Below, in pieces: positions 40,713 to 48,409 of a stretch of 64,000 bases of DNA (position 1 is its first letter; every line of letters starts with the position of its first letter). The notes below the pieces were generated by a model. That model was not told where the DNA came from. It worked only from the letters and a program-made list of their open reading frames with translations, and did no database searches. Origin of the DNA: CALVGQ01 sp031551965. GTDB lineage: Bacteria > Bacillota_I > Bacilli_A > Erysipelotrichales > Erysipelotrichaceae. The position numbers were made by a program, and so were the translations under genes. The stretch lies in NCBI GenBank assembly GCA_031551965.1, contig JAVBMW010000001.1:62001-126000 (forward strand), given 5' to 3'.

Positions 40713-41348
40713 TTATTTCACTACACTGTCTACGAACGCTTTAAGTTCTGCGTCCTGACATCCTTCGTAGAAACATTCTAAGAATCTTGGAGTCAATGAT
40801 TTCTGTACTAGTTCTGGATCAATTGCCTTTAATGCTTCAACTAATGGTTTTCCTACAGCAGCCTTAACAATATTTAAGTTTGCCGCATTTTTATTTTGAC
40901 TTTCTTTTCTTTCAGCAGGATACCCTAATCCTTTTGGAGATCCAAATGCTTTTTCAAAGATTGTTTTCATATTTACTTCAGCACCCCAACCAAAACCTTT
41001 TGCATAAGGAATTGATAAAGCATTACCATTGTTGATTTGCAGGAACAAATATGCATCACTTGGCTCAATGCAATATCCACAAACTACACCTGGAAACATA
41101 TTACAAGCCATTAATGCTCCTTGTCCAGTACCACAACCTGTAACGATGAAATCTACGGCTTTAGAGTTTAATAATAAAGCAGATTGAATACCGATATTTA
41201 AGTATGTCAAATAATTAGGATCTTCATCTCCAAACATACCTGTGTTATACACAGTATGGCCCATTGGTTCAACTACATTTTTAAGTTGAGTAATTACTAG
41301 TTCGTTTTTGCTTGCTTGACTAAATTCGTTGATCATTGCGATTTTCAT
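40713..41348 (-). CDS. RpiB/LacAB-family sugar isomerase, DhuI/KduI-like
   Basis: This 211-residue protein has RpiB-type features: MKIAMINEFSQASKN, VDFIVTGCGTGQGALMACNMFPGV (anion hole with the reactive-type Cys), IPYAKGFGW, and a C-terminal extension. A family member in streptococci, DhuI, isomerises 4-deoxy-L-threo-5-hexosulose uronate to 2,5-diketo-3-deoxygluconate, which a KduD-type dehydrogenase then reduces to KDG. The adjacent kduD-type gene and the hexuronate genes in this window make that role likely here, in place of KduI. AGAGGG precedes the ATG. Confidence 0.8.
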   Translation of the reverse strand: MKIAMINEFSQASKNELVITQLKNVVEPMGHTVYNTGMFGDEDPNYLTYLNIGIQSALLLNSKAVDFIVTGCGTGQGALMACNMFPGVVCGYCIEPSDAYLFLQINNGNALSIPYAKGFGWGAEVNMKTIFEKAFGSPKGLGYPAERKESQNKNAANLNIVKAAVGKPLVEALKAIDPELVQKSLTPRFLECFYEGCQDAELKAFVDSVVK

Positions 41349-41370
41349 TTTTATTTTCCCTCTTTCTTTT

Positions 41371-42129
41371 TTATCGGCCTAACCATCCACCATCAACGGG
41401 GATTGTTGCACCACACACATAATCTGAAGCACTTGAAGCTAAGAAAACAACAGCACCTTGTAACACTTCGGGTTTACCCCAATATCCAATCGGTAAACGG
41501 GACAGGATTTCTTGGTTTCTTATCGGATCATTTTGAATGTCTTTTGTGATTTCTGTGTCCATGTATCCTGGAGCGATCGCGTTAACATTGATTCCATATC
41601 TACTCAGCTCATTTGACATTTCTTTCGTTAATCCCATTACACCACTTTTACTTGCGGTATAAGCTGGCACAATAAATCCGCCAGTGAATGATAGCATACT
41701 TGCAATATTGATGATTTTCCCTTTGCGATTATTTTTCACCATGTAAGTTGCGACACTTTGCCCTAAAAGAAACACTGATTTTAAATTCAGATTCAATAAG
41801 AAATCCCAATCTTTTTCAGCAAACTCCACAAACGGTGTACGCTTATTGGCACCTGCATTGTTAAGCAAGATATCCACTTGACCCATAACATCAATTGCTT
41901 CAGCGACTAATTTATCTGCATTTTCATGTGTCAAGGTTGATAAATCACATTGAATGTAATGATACTTTCTACCTAATGATTCTACTTCTTTCTTGATTTC
42001 TTCATCAGCTCCACGCCCAACATTCACAATGTCGGCTCCAGCTTGTGCTAAACCTATTGTCATCGCAAAACCAAGCCCACGACTTCCACCGGTAACGAGT
42101 GCTACTTTACCTTTTAATACTTGTTCCAT
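41371..42129 (-). CDS. kduD: KduD-type short-chain dehydrogenase
   Basis: This 252-residue SDR has the cofactor loop TGGSRGLGFAM, NNAGANKR, catalytic Ser in NIASMLSFTGG, and YTASKSGVMG (Tyr and Lys). The C-terminal LPIGYWGKPEVLQGAVVFLA and IPVDGGWLGR are characteristic of 2-dehydro-3-deoxygluconate 5-dehydrogenases. It reduces 2,5-diketo-3-deoxygluconate to KDG, the substrate of KdgK. It is first in a three-gene operon with the isomerase and the GldA-like enzyme. GGGAGGAC precedes the ATG. An operator-like TTAAAACGGTAATT lies about 70 bases upstream. Confidence 0.9.
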   Translation of the reverse strand: MEQVLKGKVALVTGGSRGLGFAMTIGLAQAGADIVNVGRGADEEIKKEVESLGRKYHYIQCDLSTLTHENADKLVAEAIDVMGQVDILLNNAGANKRTPFVEFAEKDWDFLLNLNLKSVFLLGQSVATYMVKNNRKGKIINIASMLSFTGGFIVPAYTASKSGVMGLTKEMSNELSRYGINVNAIAPGYMDTEITKDIQNDPIRNQEILSRLPIGYWGKPEVLQGAVVFLASSASDYVCGATIPVDGGWLGR

Positions 42130-42200
42130 GTTGTCCTCCCTTCTCTACATTTACTATTGTATCACTTAATAAGCAAGGACCTCTTTAAAATGGGGTGGAT

Positions 42201-42214
42201 TAAAACGGTAATTT
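42201..42214. promoter_or_regulatory. KdgR-type operator-like motif upstream of kduD
   Basis: TTAAAACGGTAATT (reverse AATTACCGTTTTAA) matches the motif set at 11653, 29193 and 34879, in front of another KDG-pathway operon. Confidence 0.45.
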
Positions 42215-42324
42215 TTTAGTTTTTCAAAATAAAAGAACCTAAACCAATGTCTAAGCTCTATTTTCTGAATAATATTTTAACTGTGTCATTATCATTTTTT
42301 TCTTTTTGTAATATGTTATACATT

Positions 42325-43053
42325 TTAAATACTTAGCAAATCATAATAACACTCTTCAAGAATCATTGATTCTTCCCAAGGATATGATCGAATTTGCTCA
42401 TCTATGAAATGAAACACTTTTTCCGGGGACATAATTGCCCAAGTAACACTTAGTTGAGATTTCAATTTTAGTCTTCGCTTGCTTAAATATTTCTTTGCTT
42501 GAGGTTCTATCATATTAACAAATTTTTTACATTCATCTACGATATTTTTATCATAGTTATTCTCAGAAATACAATCCAATAATAGCGTTTCAATCGCACC
42601 AAACTTATCTTGAGGAATGATAATTAGTAACGCATCAACGCTAAGTTCTTTATCATAACTATTTTTTATTTGGTTTCTGCACCAGACTTTATTTTCTAGA
42701 TTTAGTATAATTGGACTAAAATCTTTTTTTAATGAATCACAGATTTCTTTTTCATTTCTTTCATCTCTATCAATAACTATTGCAATCTTTGAAAATGCAC
42801 TACTATCAATAAGAGGCGATTTAATTTTATCATTAAAGAAGTTACCAAATTTATCTACTCCTCCAACTCCACAAATCAACAAATATTCATCTTCTTTTCT
42901 ATACCAATAAGCGGATTGTATTGATATAGGGTCACATTTAATATCTACTCCTTTTGGAGCTTTACTAGCTTTCCAGCCAACTTTTTTATCCAAGTAATAG
43001 CTTAATAAAATAGCATCTGTCTTACCTTCACATAAAATCAATTTATTGCTCAT
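42325..43053 (-). CDS. TOPRIM-domain protein (DUF3226-like), effector candidate
   Basis: This 242-residue protein starts KLILCEGKTDAILLSYYLDK, with the TOPRIM Glu 9, and continues to IAIVIDRDERNEKE with the D-x-D pair (Asp 95, Asp 97), so the metal-binding triad is intact. DUF3226 proteins share this layout. TOPRIM proteins of OLD and PARIS systems cut DNA or tRNA when released by their ATPase partner. The start overlaps the ATPase stop by four bases, the usual sign of an obligate pair. No other known toxin domain is seen. An enzyme that needs the ATPase for control is the likely role; the target is unknown. Confidence 0.78.
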   Translation of the reverse strand: MSNKLILCEGKTDAILLSYYLDKKVGWKASKAPKGVDIKCDPISIQSAYWYRKEDEYLLICGVGGVDKFGNFFNDKIKSPLIDSSAFSKIAIVIDRDERNEKEICDSLKKDFSPIILNLENKVWCRNQIKNSYDKELSVDALLIIIPQDKFGAIETLLLDCISENNYDKNIVDECKKFVNMIEPQAKKYLSKRRLKLKSQLSVTWAIMSPEKVFHFIDEQIRSYPWEESMILEECYYDLLSI

Positions 43054-44150
43054 TCTCTTACCTCGAAATCAAATTCTTCTCGGTTTTTTATAGTTTGTTT
43101 GCCACTTAAAACTCTTACATGAGTCTTTTTTGTATCTTTTTTGAATGTAATCACACTAAAAATATCTTCATTAACTTCTTTTTGCGTATTCAATAAGCCA
43201 TCAATTGCTTCAAGACTATGAGTCGTTATAAATAATTGAATATTGAATGTTAAGCATGCTTTTATTAGAAATCGAAAAATTTCTTCGAAATAACTCGGAT
43301 GAATAGCTGTCTCTATTTCATCAATTAATAAAATACCATTCTCTGCTTTTATTATACCATTTGCTAAGGACAGAACTTTTTTTAGACCATCCCCAACTGT
43401 CGATAACGGCATTAATCCATAATTCACATGTTTAATATATTCTGCAGATCTATTATTGGTCGTGTTTTTTAATACAAGCAAATCTTCAATCAATGGATCA
43501 AATAATTTTACGATTTGTATACATAATTCTTTATAATACTCATTACGTAAAATATTGCTTATTATGTTGCCTCGAACATGATCCGTTGGAGATATATAAA
43601 ACATCTTAAGCAAATTATTATTTCTGATTTCTGTACCTGATATTCTATCGTAGGGAGTATATTTGATATCTCTCTTAACGACATTAGCCTCATTTTTACT
43701 TATTAAGATACCTGAAAACATTTCTGTTTCGACATATCTTGAATTATCATTTGCTGAGTAACGCAAATGCTTGGGTATTCCACTATTTATTTCATCTAAA
43801 TCAAGCATTACATTCTTTAGTTCACCGCCAAGTTCAAAACAGATATAATTTTCATCAATAACGGTTTGAATCAAAATTTTCAATTGCTTATCATCATGTG
43901 AAAACAAGTTTAAAAAATTTTCAAAGCTTGTAATCCCCGAGAAACGATTAAGTGATTCACGGGAATTTGCTATGCGCAATATATTAGAAAATTCATTTGT
44001 ATTACGCAACAATAATAGAGCTTCTAAGATACTAGTTTTTCCACTGTTATTATCACCTGAAAAAATATTAATATGATTCAATTCTTCTATATCTAGATCA
44101 TGTATTCCGCGAAAACCATCTAGCTTAAGCGATTTTATATATTTTGACAT
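43050..44150 (-). CDS. ABC/SMC-like AAA ATPase paired with the TOPRIM protein
   Basis: This 366-residue ATPase of the AAA_15/AAA_21 (OLD/RecF-like) type starts SLKLDGFRGIHDLDIEELNHI. It has Walker A SGDNNSGKTS (31-40), a signature-like LSTVGDGLKKVLSLANG, Walker B ILLIDEIETAIHPS (D277, E278) and H-loop ITTHS (His 311). The nuclease half found in one-piece OLD or GajA proteins is absent; the TOPRIM domain is encoded next door instead, as in PARIS (AriA/AriB). The start overlaps the HTH stop by one base (TAATG). It probably senses an invader and controls the TOPRIM effector; this is inferred from architecture. Confidence 0.85.
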   Translation of the reverse strand: MSKYIKSLKLDGFRGIHDLDIEELNHINIFSGDNNSGKTSILEALLLLRNTNEFSNILRIANSRESLNRFSGITSFENFLNLFSHDDKQLKILIQTVIDENYICFELGGELKNVMLDLDEINSGIPKHLRYSANDNSRYVETEMFSGILISKNEANVVKRDIKYTPYDRISGTEIRNNNLLKMFYISPTDHVRGNIISNILRNEYYKELCIQIVKLFDPLIEDLLVLKNTTNNRSAEYIKHVNYGLMPLSTVGDGLKKVLSLANGIIKAENGILLIDEIETAIHPSYFEEIFRFLIKACLTFNIQLFITTHSLEAIDGLLNTQKEVNEDIFSVITFKKDTKKTHVRVLSGKQTIKNREEFDFEVRE

Positions 44151-44464
44151 TAGTCCACCTCATCAGTATCTTCAAACATTATGATCATTCTTTTACCAAA
44201 ACCATCAGCAATTTTTTTTAACGTAACAATCGTTGGATTATATGTGGCATTCTCAATTTTACTTATATTAGCCTGCGAAATACCTGTGATCATTGATAAT
44301 TCTTTTTGTGTCATTGATAATTCATTTCTGGTTTTAACTATTAGTGTGCATACTTCTTGAACAATATCGTATTCTTCATTATACTTGGTTGTTTCTTTTA
44401 TCATCTGATTTTTTGCTTTTTTTAGTAGTTCATCAATATTTGAAAAATCATTCAATTTTATCAC
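44150..44464 (-). CDS. HigA-like XRE regulator heading the ATPase-TOPRIM operon
   Basis: In this 104-residue protein a helical N-terminus (DELLKKAKNQMIKETTKYNEEYDIV) precedes an XRE HTH (ELSMTQKELSMITGISQANISKIENATYNPTIVTLKKIADGFG). The order and the YNPTI-TLKKIA ending resemble HigA antitoxins, but no HigB toxin gene flanks it. It has an AGGTGAT ribosome site. A promoter and a large AT-rich palindrome lie directly upstream, so it most likely represses its own operon. It is coupled to the ATPase gene by a one-base overlap. Confidence 0.85.
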   Translation of the reverse strand: MIKLNDFSNIDELLKKAKNQMIKETTKYNEEYDIVQEVCTLIVKTRNELSMTQKELSMITGISQANISKIENATYNPTIVTLKKIADGFGKRMIIMFEDTDEVD

Positions 44465-44473
44465 CTCAGCATA

Positions 44474-44502
44474 ATAATATATTATATAAGATATAATGTC
44501 AA
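44474..44502 (-). promoter_or_regulatory. Sigma-A promoter of the HTH-ATPase-TOPRIM operon
   Basis: Minus-strand TTGACA (44502-44497), a 17-base spacer and TATTAT (44479-44474), 10 bases from the HTH start codon, giving a short leader. Confidence 0.75.
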
Positions 44503-44535
44503 TTTTAATTATATTATATATAGTATAATTAAAAT
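44502..44535. promoter_or_regulatory. AT-rich palindrome at the -35, candidate operator
   Basis: ATTTTAATTATA and TATAATTAAAAT are perfect 12-bp arms around ten bases. The palindrome touches the -35 box. A further AT-rich stretch rich in TATATTATAT follows at 44560-44612. Confidence 0.55.
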
Positions 44536-44616
44536 AAATTTATTATTTTCCAAGATATATCATAAATAATATAATGAGTAAGAAAATTATATTATATACG
44601 ATATATTATATTCGTA

Positions 44617-44650
44617 AAAAAAGAACCTGAATCATTGATTCAAGTTCCTT
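44617..44650 (-). terminator. Terminator of the sigma-54 PTS/deglycase operon
   Basis: Minus-strand GAACTTGAATC pairs with GATTCAGGTTC (one mismatch) and is followed by a seven-base T-run, a few bases past the SIS gene stop. Confidence 0.85.
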
Positions 44651-44654
44651 AGTT

Positions 44655-45734
44655 TTAAGAATGAGTTTTAAAATATGAATCCATTTTACTGTTGTCATGA
44701 TGAGCTAATAAGTCGCGACCTTGATCTAAGGCAAGCTTATATGCAATTACTTGAGCTACTACAACGATTTCTAAAGCAACGAAGTTTCTTGTTTGAAGAT
44801 CAAGTTTCAAGTCATTCTCATCTTCGACTTCGCTACCGATCACGAAACCGTTGTTCCAAACTTCTTTCATGTATCTTGCAAGGGCTAAACATTTCTTATT
44901 TTCTCTACCACCATCATTGAGTACGATCACGCAGTGACGATAATTATATCCATAATTCGGTCCATGGATCCCCTCTTCTATTTCATATCCAACTGAAGCG
45001 ATCTGAGGTGTTTCCCAAACCTTCATGGCACCTTCTAATGATACGCCGTACAATGAATCTGCACCGGTGAAAACAATCAGATCACTACGAAGCATGTTAC
45101 GTTTTGCCTTTTCCATCCAAACTAATGCCTGCTCAATAATTGTTTCTTGGCTGTTTGCGATTTGAGCAGCTTCTTGAATGTAATTGTTGTAGGTTGTTTC
45201 TGTGATGTGTTCTCTTAATAATCCAATTTCCAGACCAATAATCATATGAGTTAGTACGGTAGCACAATATCCTGTTGTACGCATTGGGTATTCTTCAATA
45301 CCGCAATCCATCGTTACAAATACGTCGGCTTCAGCTGCGATTGGCGTTGTATTTGCTTCAGAAACCGCAACATTTAAATAACCCTTTTCTTTGACAAGAC
45401 CTAATGCCTGCCTTGCCACAATCGATGTGCCTGTTTGAGAAGTAAATAAATATAGTGCATTTGGATTAAAAACTGTAGTATTGTAGAGAAAATCATTAGG
45501 ATAAACAACAGTGCATCGAATGCCTGCAACTTTTTCTACAAATTTATAAGATGTGATTGCACAAGTACTGCTTGTGCCTGAACCTACAAAAACTATTTCA
45601 TTGATCGATTCATGTTTTTGAAGATACTCTATAAGTTGCTTTGTATTTTTTTTGCGATTTTCTACAATGTTTTGACTTGCCTTTACTGAATCTTTGATGC
45701 AATCAAGCATACTGCAACGAAAACGATTTGTCAT
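44655..45734 (-). CDS. SIS-domain sugar isomerase/deglycase (FrlB/GfrF-like)
   Basis: This 359-residue protein has two SIS domains. The first has EIVFVGSGTSSTCAITSYKF and LFTSQTGTSIVA; the second has LIVFTGADSLYGVSLEGAMKVWE and GYEIEEGIHGPNYGYNY, the position of the catalytic Glu/His in GlmS isomerase domains. Members encoded next to mannose-class PTS genes include the Salmonella Gfr deglycases, which split glucoselysine- or fructoselysine-6-phosphate to amino acid plus sugar phosphate. It is the last gene of the sigma-54 operon, after a 73-base gap with a small hairpin. Amino-sugar isomerase is the alternative. Confidence 0.82.
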   Translation of the reverse strand: MTNRFRCSMLDCIKDSVKASQNIVENRKKNTKQLIEYLQKHESINEIVFVGSGTSSTCAITSYKFVEKVAGIRCTVVYPNDFLYNTTVFNPNALYLFTSQTGTSIVARQALGLVKEKGYLNVAVSEANTTPIAAEADVFVTMDCGIEEYPMRTTGYCATVLTHMIIGLEIGLLREHITETTYNNYIQEAAQIANSQETIIEQALVWMEKAKRNMLRSDLIVFTGADSLYGVSLEGAMKVWETPQIASVGYEIEEGIHGPNYGYNYRHCVIVLNDGGRENKKCLALARYMKEVWNNGFVIGSEVEDENDLKLDLQTRNFVALEIVVVAQVIAYKLALDQGRDLLAHHDNSKMDSYFKTHS

Positions 45735-45773
45735 AAATGATTCCTCCTAAATCTATCATAACATTTTGAAAAG

Positions 45774-45794
45774 AAATCCTAAATGCTTAGGACT
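45774..45794 (-). other. Intercistronic hairpin between EIID and deglycase genes
   Basis: TCCTAA and TTAGGA pair around ATGC, flanked by partly pairing A/T bases, with no long T-run. It may protect or process the PTS part of the message so that EII proteins and deglycase are made at different levels. Confidence 0.4.
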
Positions 45795-45807
45795 TCTTGT
45801 TTATTGA

Positions 45808-46629
45808 TTAAAATAATCCAGCGTACATTCCTACAACACCAAACACTAACATAACAAACATGATAAGTGCTGGGTTTGTTCCTTTTTTAATTGCTTTGTA
45901 GCAACCAAAAGTTAATAGTAAAGGAAGCAAGTTAGGGAAGATCGCATCAAATAGTTCTTGTAATACAAATGGTGAACCAGAAATATTAAGAACTAATCCT
46001 AAGTTGAATGATACCATTGAAACTGACATTGCACCCACAGTCATTAAACCAACGATGCTTGCTGCTTTTGTGATTTTACCCATTAAACCACTTTCTGAAG
46101 CAGTTTTCATGAAGTTGCCACCAAGTTCAAATCCTTTAAATACACCGTAGTAACGGATGATATGAGCTGGTACATTGAAGATAAGCAGATGGATGATCAT
46201 TCCAAGAATGCTTCCATTCATCGCAAGAGAAATACCAATACCTAAAGAGATAATACGTAATGATCCCCAGAATACTGAATCTCCAATTCCTGCAAAAGGT
46301 CCCATTAAACTTACTTTTAAAGCACTGATACTTGATGTATCAAAGTTTGAATCAGTTGCTGCTTCTTTTTCCATTGATGCTGCAAGACCTGTGATAATCC
46401 CACCCATTGTAGGAGTTGTATTAAAGATTTCATTGTGACGTTTTAATGCTGCTTTTCTATCTTCATCTGTTTTGTAGAAGCGATTGATCGCAGGCATCAT
46501 TGCATACATGAACCCTAAAGCTTGCATTGTTTCATAGTTATAAGTTGCACTCAATGTCATTGTTCTCCAGAACATTGATGTACACATTTTTTTATCTTCT
46601 GCAGATAAAACCATTTTTGTATTAGTCAT
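45808..46629 (-). CDS. PTS mannose-family EIID
   Basis: This 273-residue protein has EIID-Man marks: MFWRTMTLSATYNYETMQALGFMYAM, RHNEIFNTTPTMGGIITGLAASME, SLMGPFAGIGDSVFWGSLRI, and C-terminal membrane helices. It forms the membrane channel with EIIC. The start overlaps the end of the EIIC gene by eight bases. A sequence this canonical belongs to a working transporter; the sugar is suggested only by the deglycase gene behind it. Confidence 0.94.
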   Translation of the reverse strand: MTNTKMVLSAEDKKMCTSMFWRTMTLSATYNYETMQALGFMYAMMPAINRFYKTDEDRKAALKRHNEIFNTTPTMGGIITGLAASMEKEAATDSNFDTSSISALKVSLMGPFAGIGDSVFWGSLRIISLGIGISLAMNGSILGMIIHLLIFNVPAHIIRYYGVFKGFELGGNFMKTASESGLMGKITKAASIVGLMTVGAMSVSMVSFNLGLVLNISGSPFVLQELFDAIFPNLLPLLLTFGCYKAIKKGTNPALIMFVMLVFGVVGMYAGLF

Positions 46630-47392
46630 TGAATAGATCCCCTTCCTCTACAGCTTTTGGAGTAGCATTATTTTCAATTGATAAAATAATAACTGAAATC
46701 ACTCCGCCGATTAATGCTACTGATAATGTTCCTTGACCGAAGAATGTAACTAAAATTACACCTAAGAAGAAGTATACTGCCATTTTTGTGCTCCACATCA
46801 TTTTTAATAGTAATGCGATCCCCACAGCTGGCATTAAGTTTGTAGAATAGTCCATACCGTTGATCAATGTTTCTGGAACGATTGCGATCAATTGTTCAGC
46901 AAGTCCACTACCGAATGCTAGTGCTGCAAAAACAACGATATATTTTGGAAGTTCTGGTAAGAATGCAAGTCCCATATGAAGAAGTTCAAGACCTTTTTGG
47001 TCACCTTTTTCAACTAGTTTTGCAGTAAGAGGTGTGAATAATGTACGGATCAAGTAGCCTAAGAATGTGAATGTTGATCCAATTAATGCTACTGGTACCG
47101 CAAATCCCATCGCAACTTCAACGCTTTGCCCAGTTGAAATAGCTAAAGCAGTTCCGATAATTGATCCAAGTGCAGCGTCAGCAGGAAGTGTTCCCCCAAT
47201 TCCCATGACACCTAAGAAAATAAGTTGTAGTGTTGCTCCGCAAATAACTCCTGTAGTTAGATCCCCACAAAGTAGTCCGACAACTGGACACAATACTAGT
47301 GGTACGTTGATCATTGGATAGGCTAACCATGCTTCAAATCCACAAATTAGCCAAGTGATAACTGCAATTAAGAATGCTGTTAATACGCTCAT
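46622..47392 (-). CDS. PTS mannose-family EIIC
   Basis: This 256-residue membrane protein has EIIC-Man/Sor features: FEAWLAYPMINVPLVLCPVVGLLCGDLTTGVICGATLQLIFLGVMGIGG in outline (about residues 19-67), then LPADAALGSIIGTALAI, PKYIVVFAALAFGSGLAEQL and LPAVG-type loops. It provides the sugar-binding part of the membrane complex with EIID. It lies 16 bases downstream of the EIIB gene and has AGGAGAG upstream. The acidic C-terminal tail EEGDLFND overlaps the EIID start. Confidence 0.94.
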   Translation of the reverse strand: MSVLTAFLIAVITWLICGFEAWLAYPMINVPLVLCPVVGLLCGDLTTGVICGATLQLIFLGVMGIGGTLPADAALGSIIGTALAISTGQSVEVAMGFAVPVALIGSTFTFLGYLIRTLFTPLTAKLVEKGDQKGLELLHMGLAFLPELPKYIVVFAALAFGSGLAEQLIAIVPETLINGMDYSTNLMPAVGIALLLKMMWSTKMAVYFFLGVILVTFFGQGTLSVALIGGVISVIILSIENNATPKAVEEGDLFND

Positions 47393-47408
47393 GTTTTATC
47401 TCTCCTTT

Positions 47409-47882
47409 TTATTTTGATAATACTTCTTTTGCTGATGTTGCTTTGTCTGACGGTATCATTTTAAATTCGGTTTCAACAAGTGATGACAACTGTTGTAGAG
47501 TATCTAAATCTTCATCATTTAAATAGACAGCTGCTGCTACTAGTTTTCCTCCTTCTTTCTTCTTGACTCCGCCAATGTTTACTTTGTGGATACAATCAGT
47601 TTTTTCAATTAAACGTAATGCATCTTTCATTGTCTTTACAATCACAAAGATTTTTAAATTTTTAGCTCTTGGATCATTGAGTACTGCTGCTCCCCCCTCA
47701 ATGTCGCGGATCGCAAGATTAACACCATTAGGTTTAACCATTCTTAGTGCCATCTTAGCCATTTCGTTTTCCATGATTTCATCATTCGCAATAAGAATTG
47801 AATCAGGACTGATTTCACTGATCCATGTTACTGCGACTTGACCATGCAATAAACGTTCATCGACTCTTAATAGTTCTACCAT
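47409..47882 (-). CDS. PTS mannose-family EIIB
   Basis: This 157-residue cytosolic phosphocarrier begins MVELLRVDERLLHGQVAVTW, with the phosphorylated His 13 and the typical RVDxRLLHGQV signature. The remainder has NDEIMENEMAKMALRMVKP and KVNIGGVKKKEGGK, both standard in EIIB-Man/Lev proteins. It receives phosphate from the EIIA encoded upstream, whose stop codon it overlaps by seven bases, and passes it to incoming sugar. Confidence 0.95.
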   Translation of the reverse strand: MVELLRVDERLLHGQVAVTWISEISPDSILIANDEIMENEMAKMALRMVKPNGVNLAIRDIEGGAAVLNDPRAKNLKIFVIVKTMKDALRLIEKTDCIHKVNIGGVKKKEGGKLVAAAVYLNDEDLDTLQQLSSLVETEFKMIPSDKATSAKEVLSK

Positions 47883-48298
47883 AAACCATCCTCCGTTAAT
47901 TGACTTTCCAAAATCGTTTGTTTATCAAAATACACAATGTTTTCTTTTGATTCTTCCACAATTTTGATCACATCATCTTTACTCGCAACTTCAGGATTAA
48001 GTAAGACCAGGGATAGAACTAAGGCTAAGTTCATTCCAGAAATTAACCAGACATTTTCTCTGTCGCATAATTGAATCAATTGATTATGGATACTACCACA
48101 TTTGATATCGCAGACTAGAATCGTTGTCGCTTCTTCATCAATTGATTTAACTATTTCATCATATACCGCTTGTGGTGTTCCATAAGTATCAAGGCCATAA
48201 GCGTGTACATGTGCTGGGGTTCCTGCAATCATTTTCACTGCACTGAGCATACCCTCAGCTAAACTCCCATGGGATGCGAGATTGATTTGTAATTTCAT
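47876..48298 (-). CDS. PTS mannose-family EIIA
   Basis: This 140-residue EIIA has the phospho-His 10 in INLASHGSLAEGMLSAVKMI, ILVCDIKCGSIHNQLIQL and LISGMNLALVLSLVL. It takes phosphate from HPr. It is the first gene of the sigma-54 operon: a perfect -24/-12 promoter ends 38 bases upstream, and GAAAGGA is its ribosome site. EIIA-Man proteins also phosphorylate the PRD of the LevR-type activator, giving feedback on operon expression. Confidence 0.94.
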   Translation of the reverse strand: MKLQINLASHGSLAEGMLSAVKMIAGTPAHVHAYGLDTYGTPQAVYDEIVKSIDEEATTILVCDIKCGSIHNQLIQLCDRENVWLISGMNLALVLSLVLLNPEVASKDDVIKIVEESKENIVYFDKQTILESQLTEDGLW

Positions 48299-48336
48299 TG
48301 ACTTCTGTCCTTTCTAGATTTCTCACCACATATACA

Positions 48337-48353
48337 AGCAAGAAATGTGCCAA
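48337..48353 (-). promoter_or_regulatory. Sigma-54 (-24/-12) promoter of the mannose-class PTS operon
   Basis: The minus strand reads TTGGCACATTTCTTGCT: TTGGCAC (48353-48347), five bases, TTGCT. This matches the sigma-54 consensus perfectly. rpoN and a sigma-54 activator are encoded just upstream on the same strand. Confidence 0.93.
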
Positions 48354-48376
48354 CTCACTAAGAATTAGCACATTTC
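48342..48376 (-). terminator. Hairpin overlapping the sigma-54 promoter
   Basis: GAAATGTGC and GCACATTTC form 9-bp arms around 17 bases, 34 bases past the activator stop codon. The 3' arm is the -24 half of the sigma-54 promoter. It may end activator transcription and at the same time present the promoter; no strong T-run follows. Confidence 0.55.
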
Positions 48377-48409
48377 CCTTTATTTATCGGTTAAAATTAT
48401 TTTTACTAT

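Noticed and set aside
44150..44464. HigA-like protein as half of a HigBA toxin-antitoxin pair
   Set aside because: No HigB-like frame exists on either side; the gene overlaps the ATPase gene instead.
44555..44620. AT-rich TATATTATAT repeats as a CRISPR-like or iteron array
   Set aside because: Units are irregular, have no constant spacers, and no cas or rep gene is nearby. They look like promoter-proximal AT-rich DNA.
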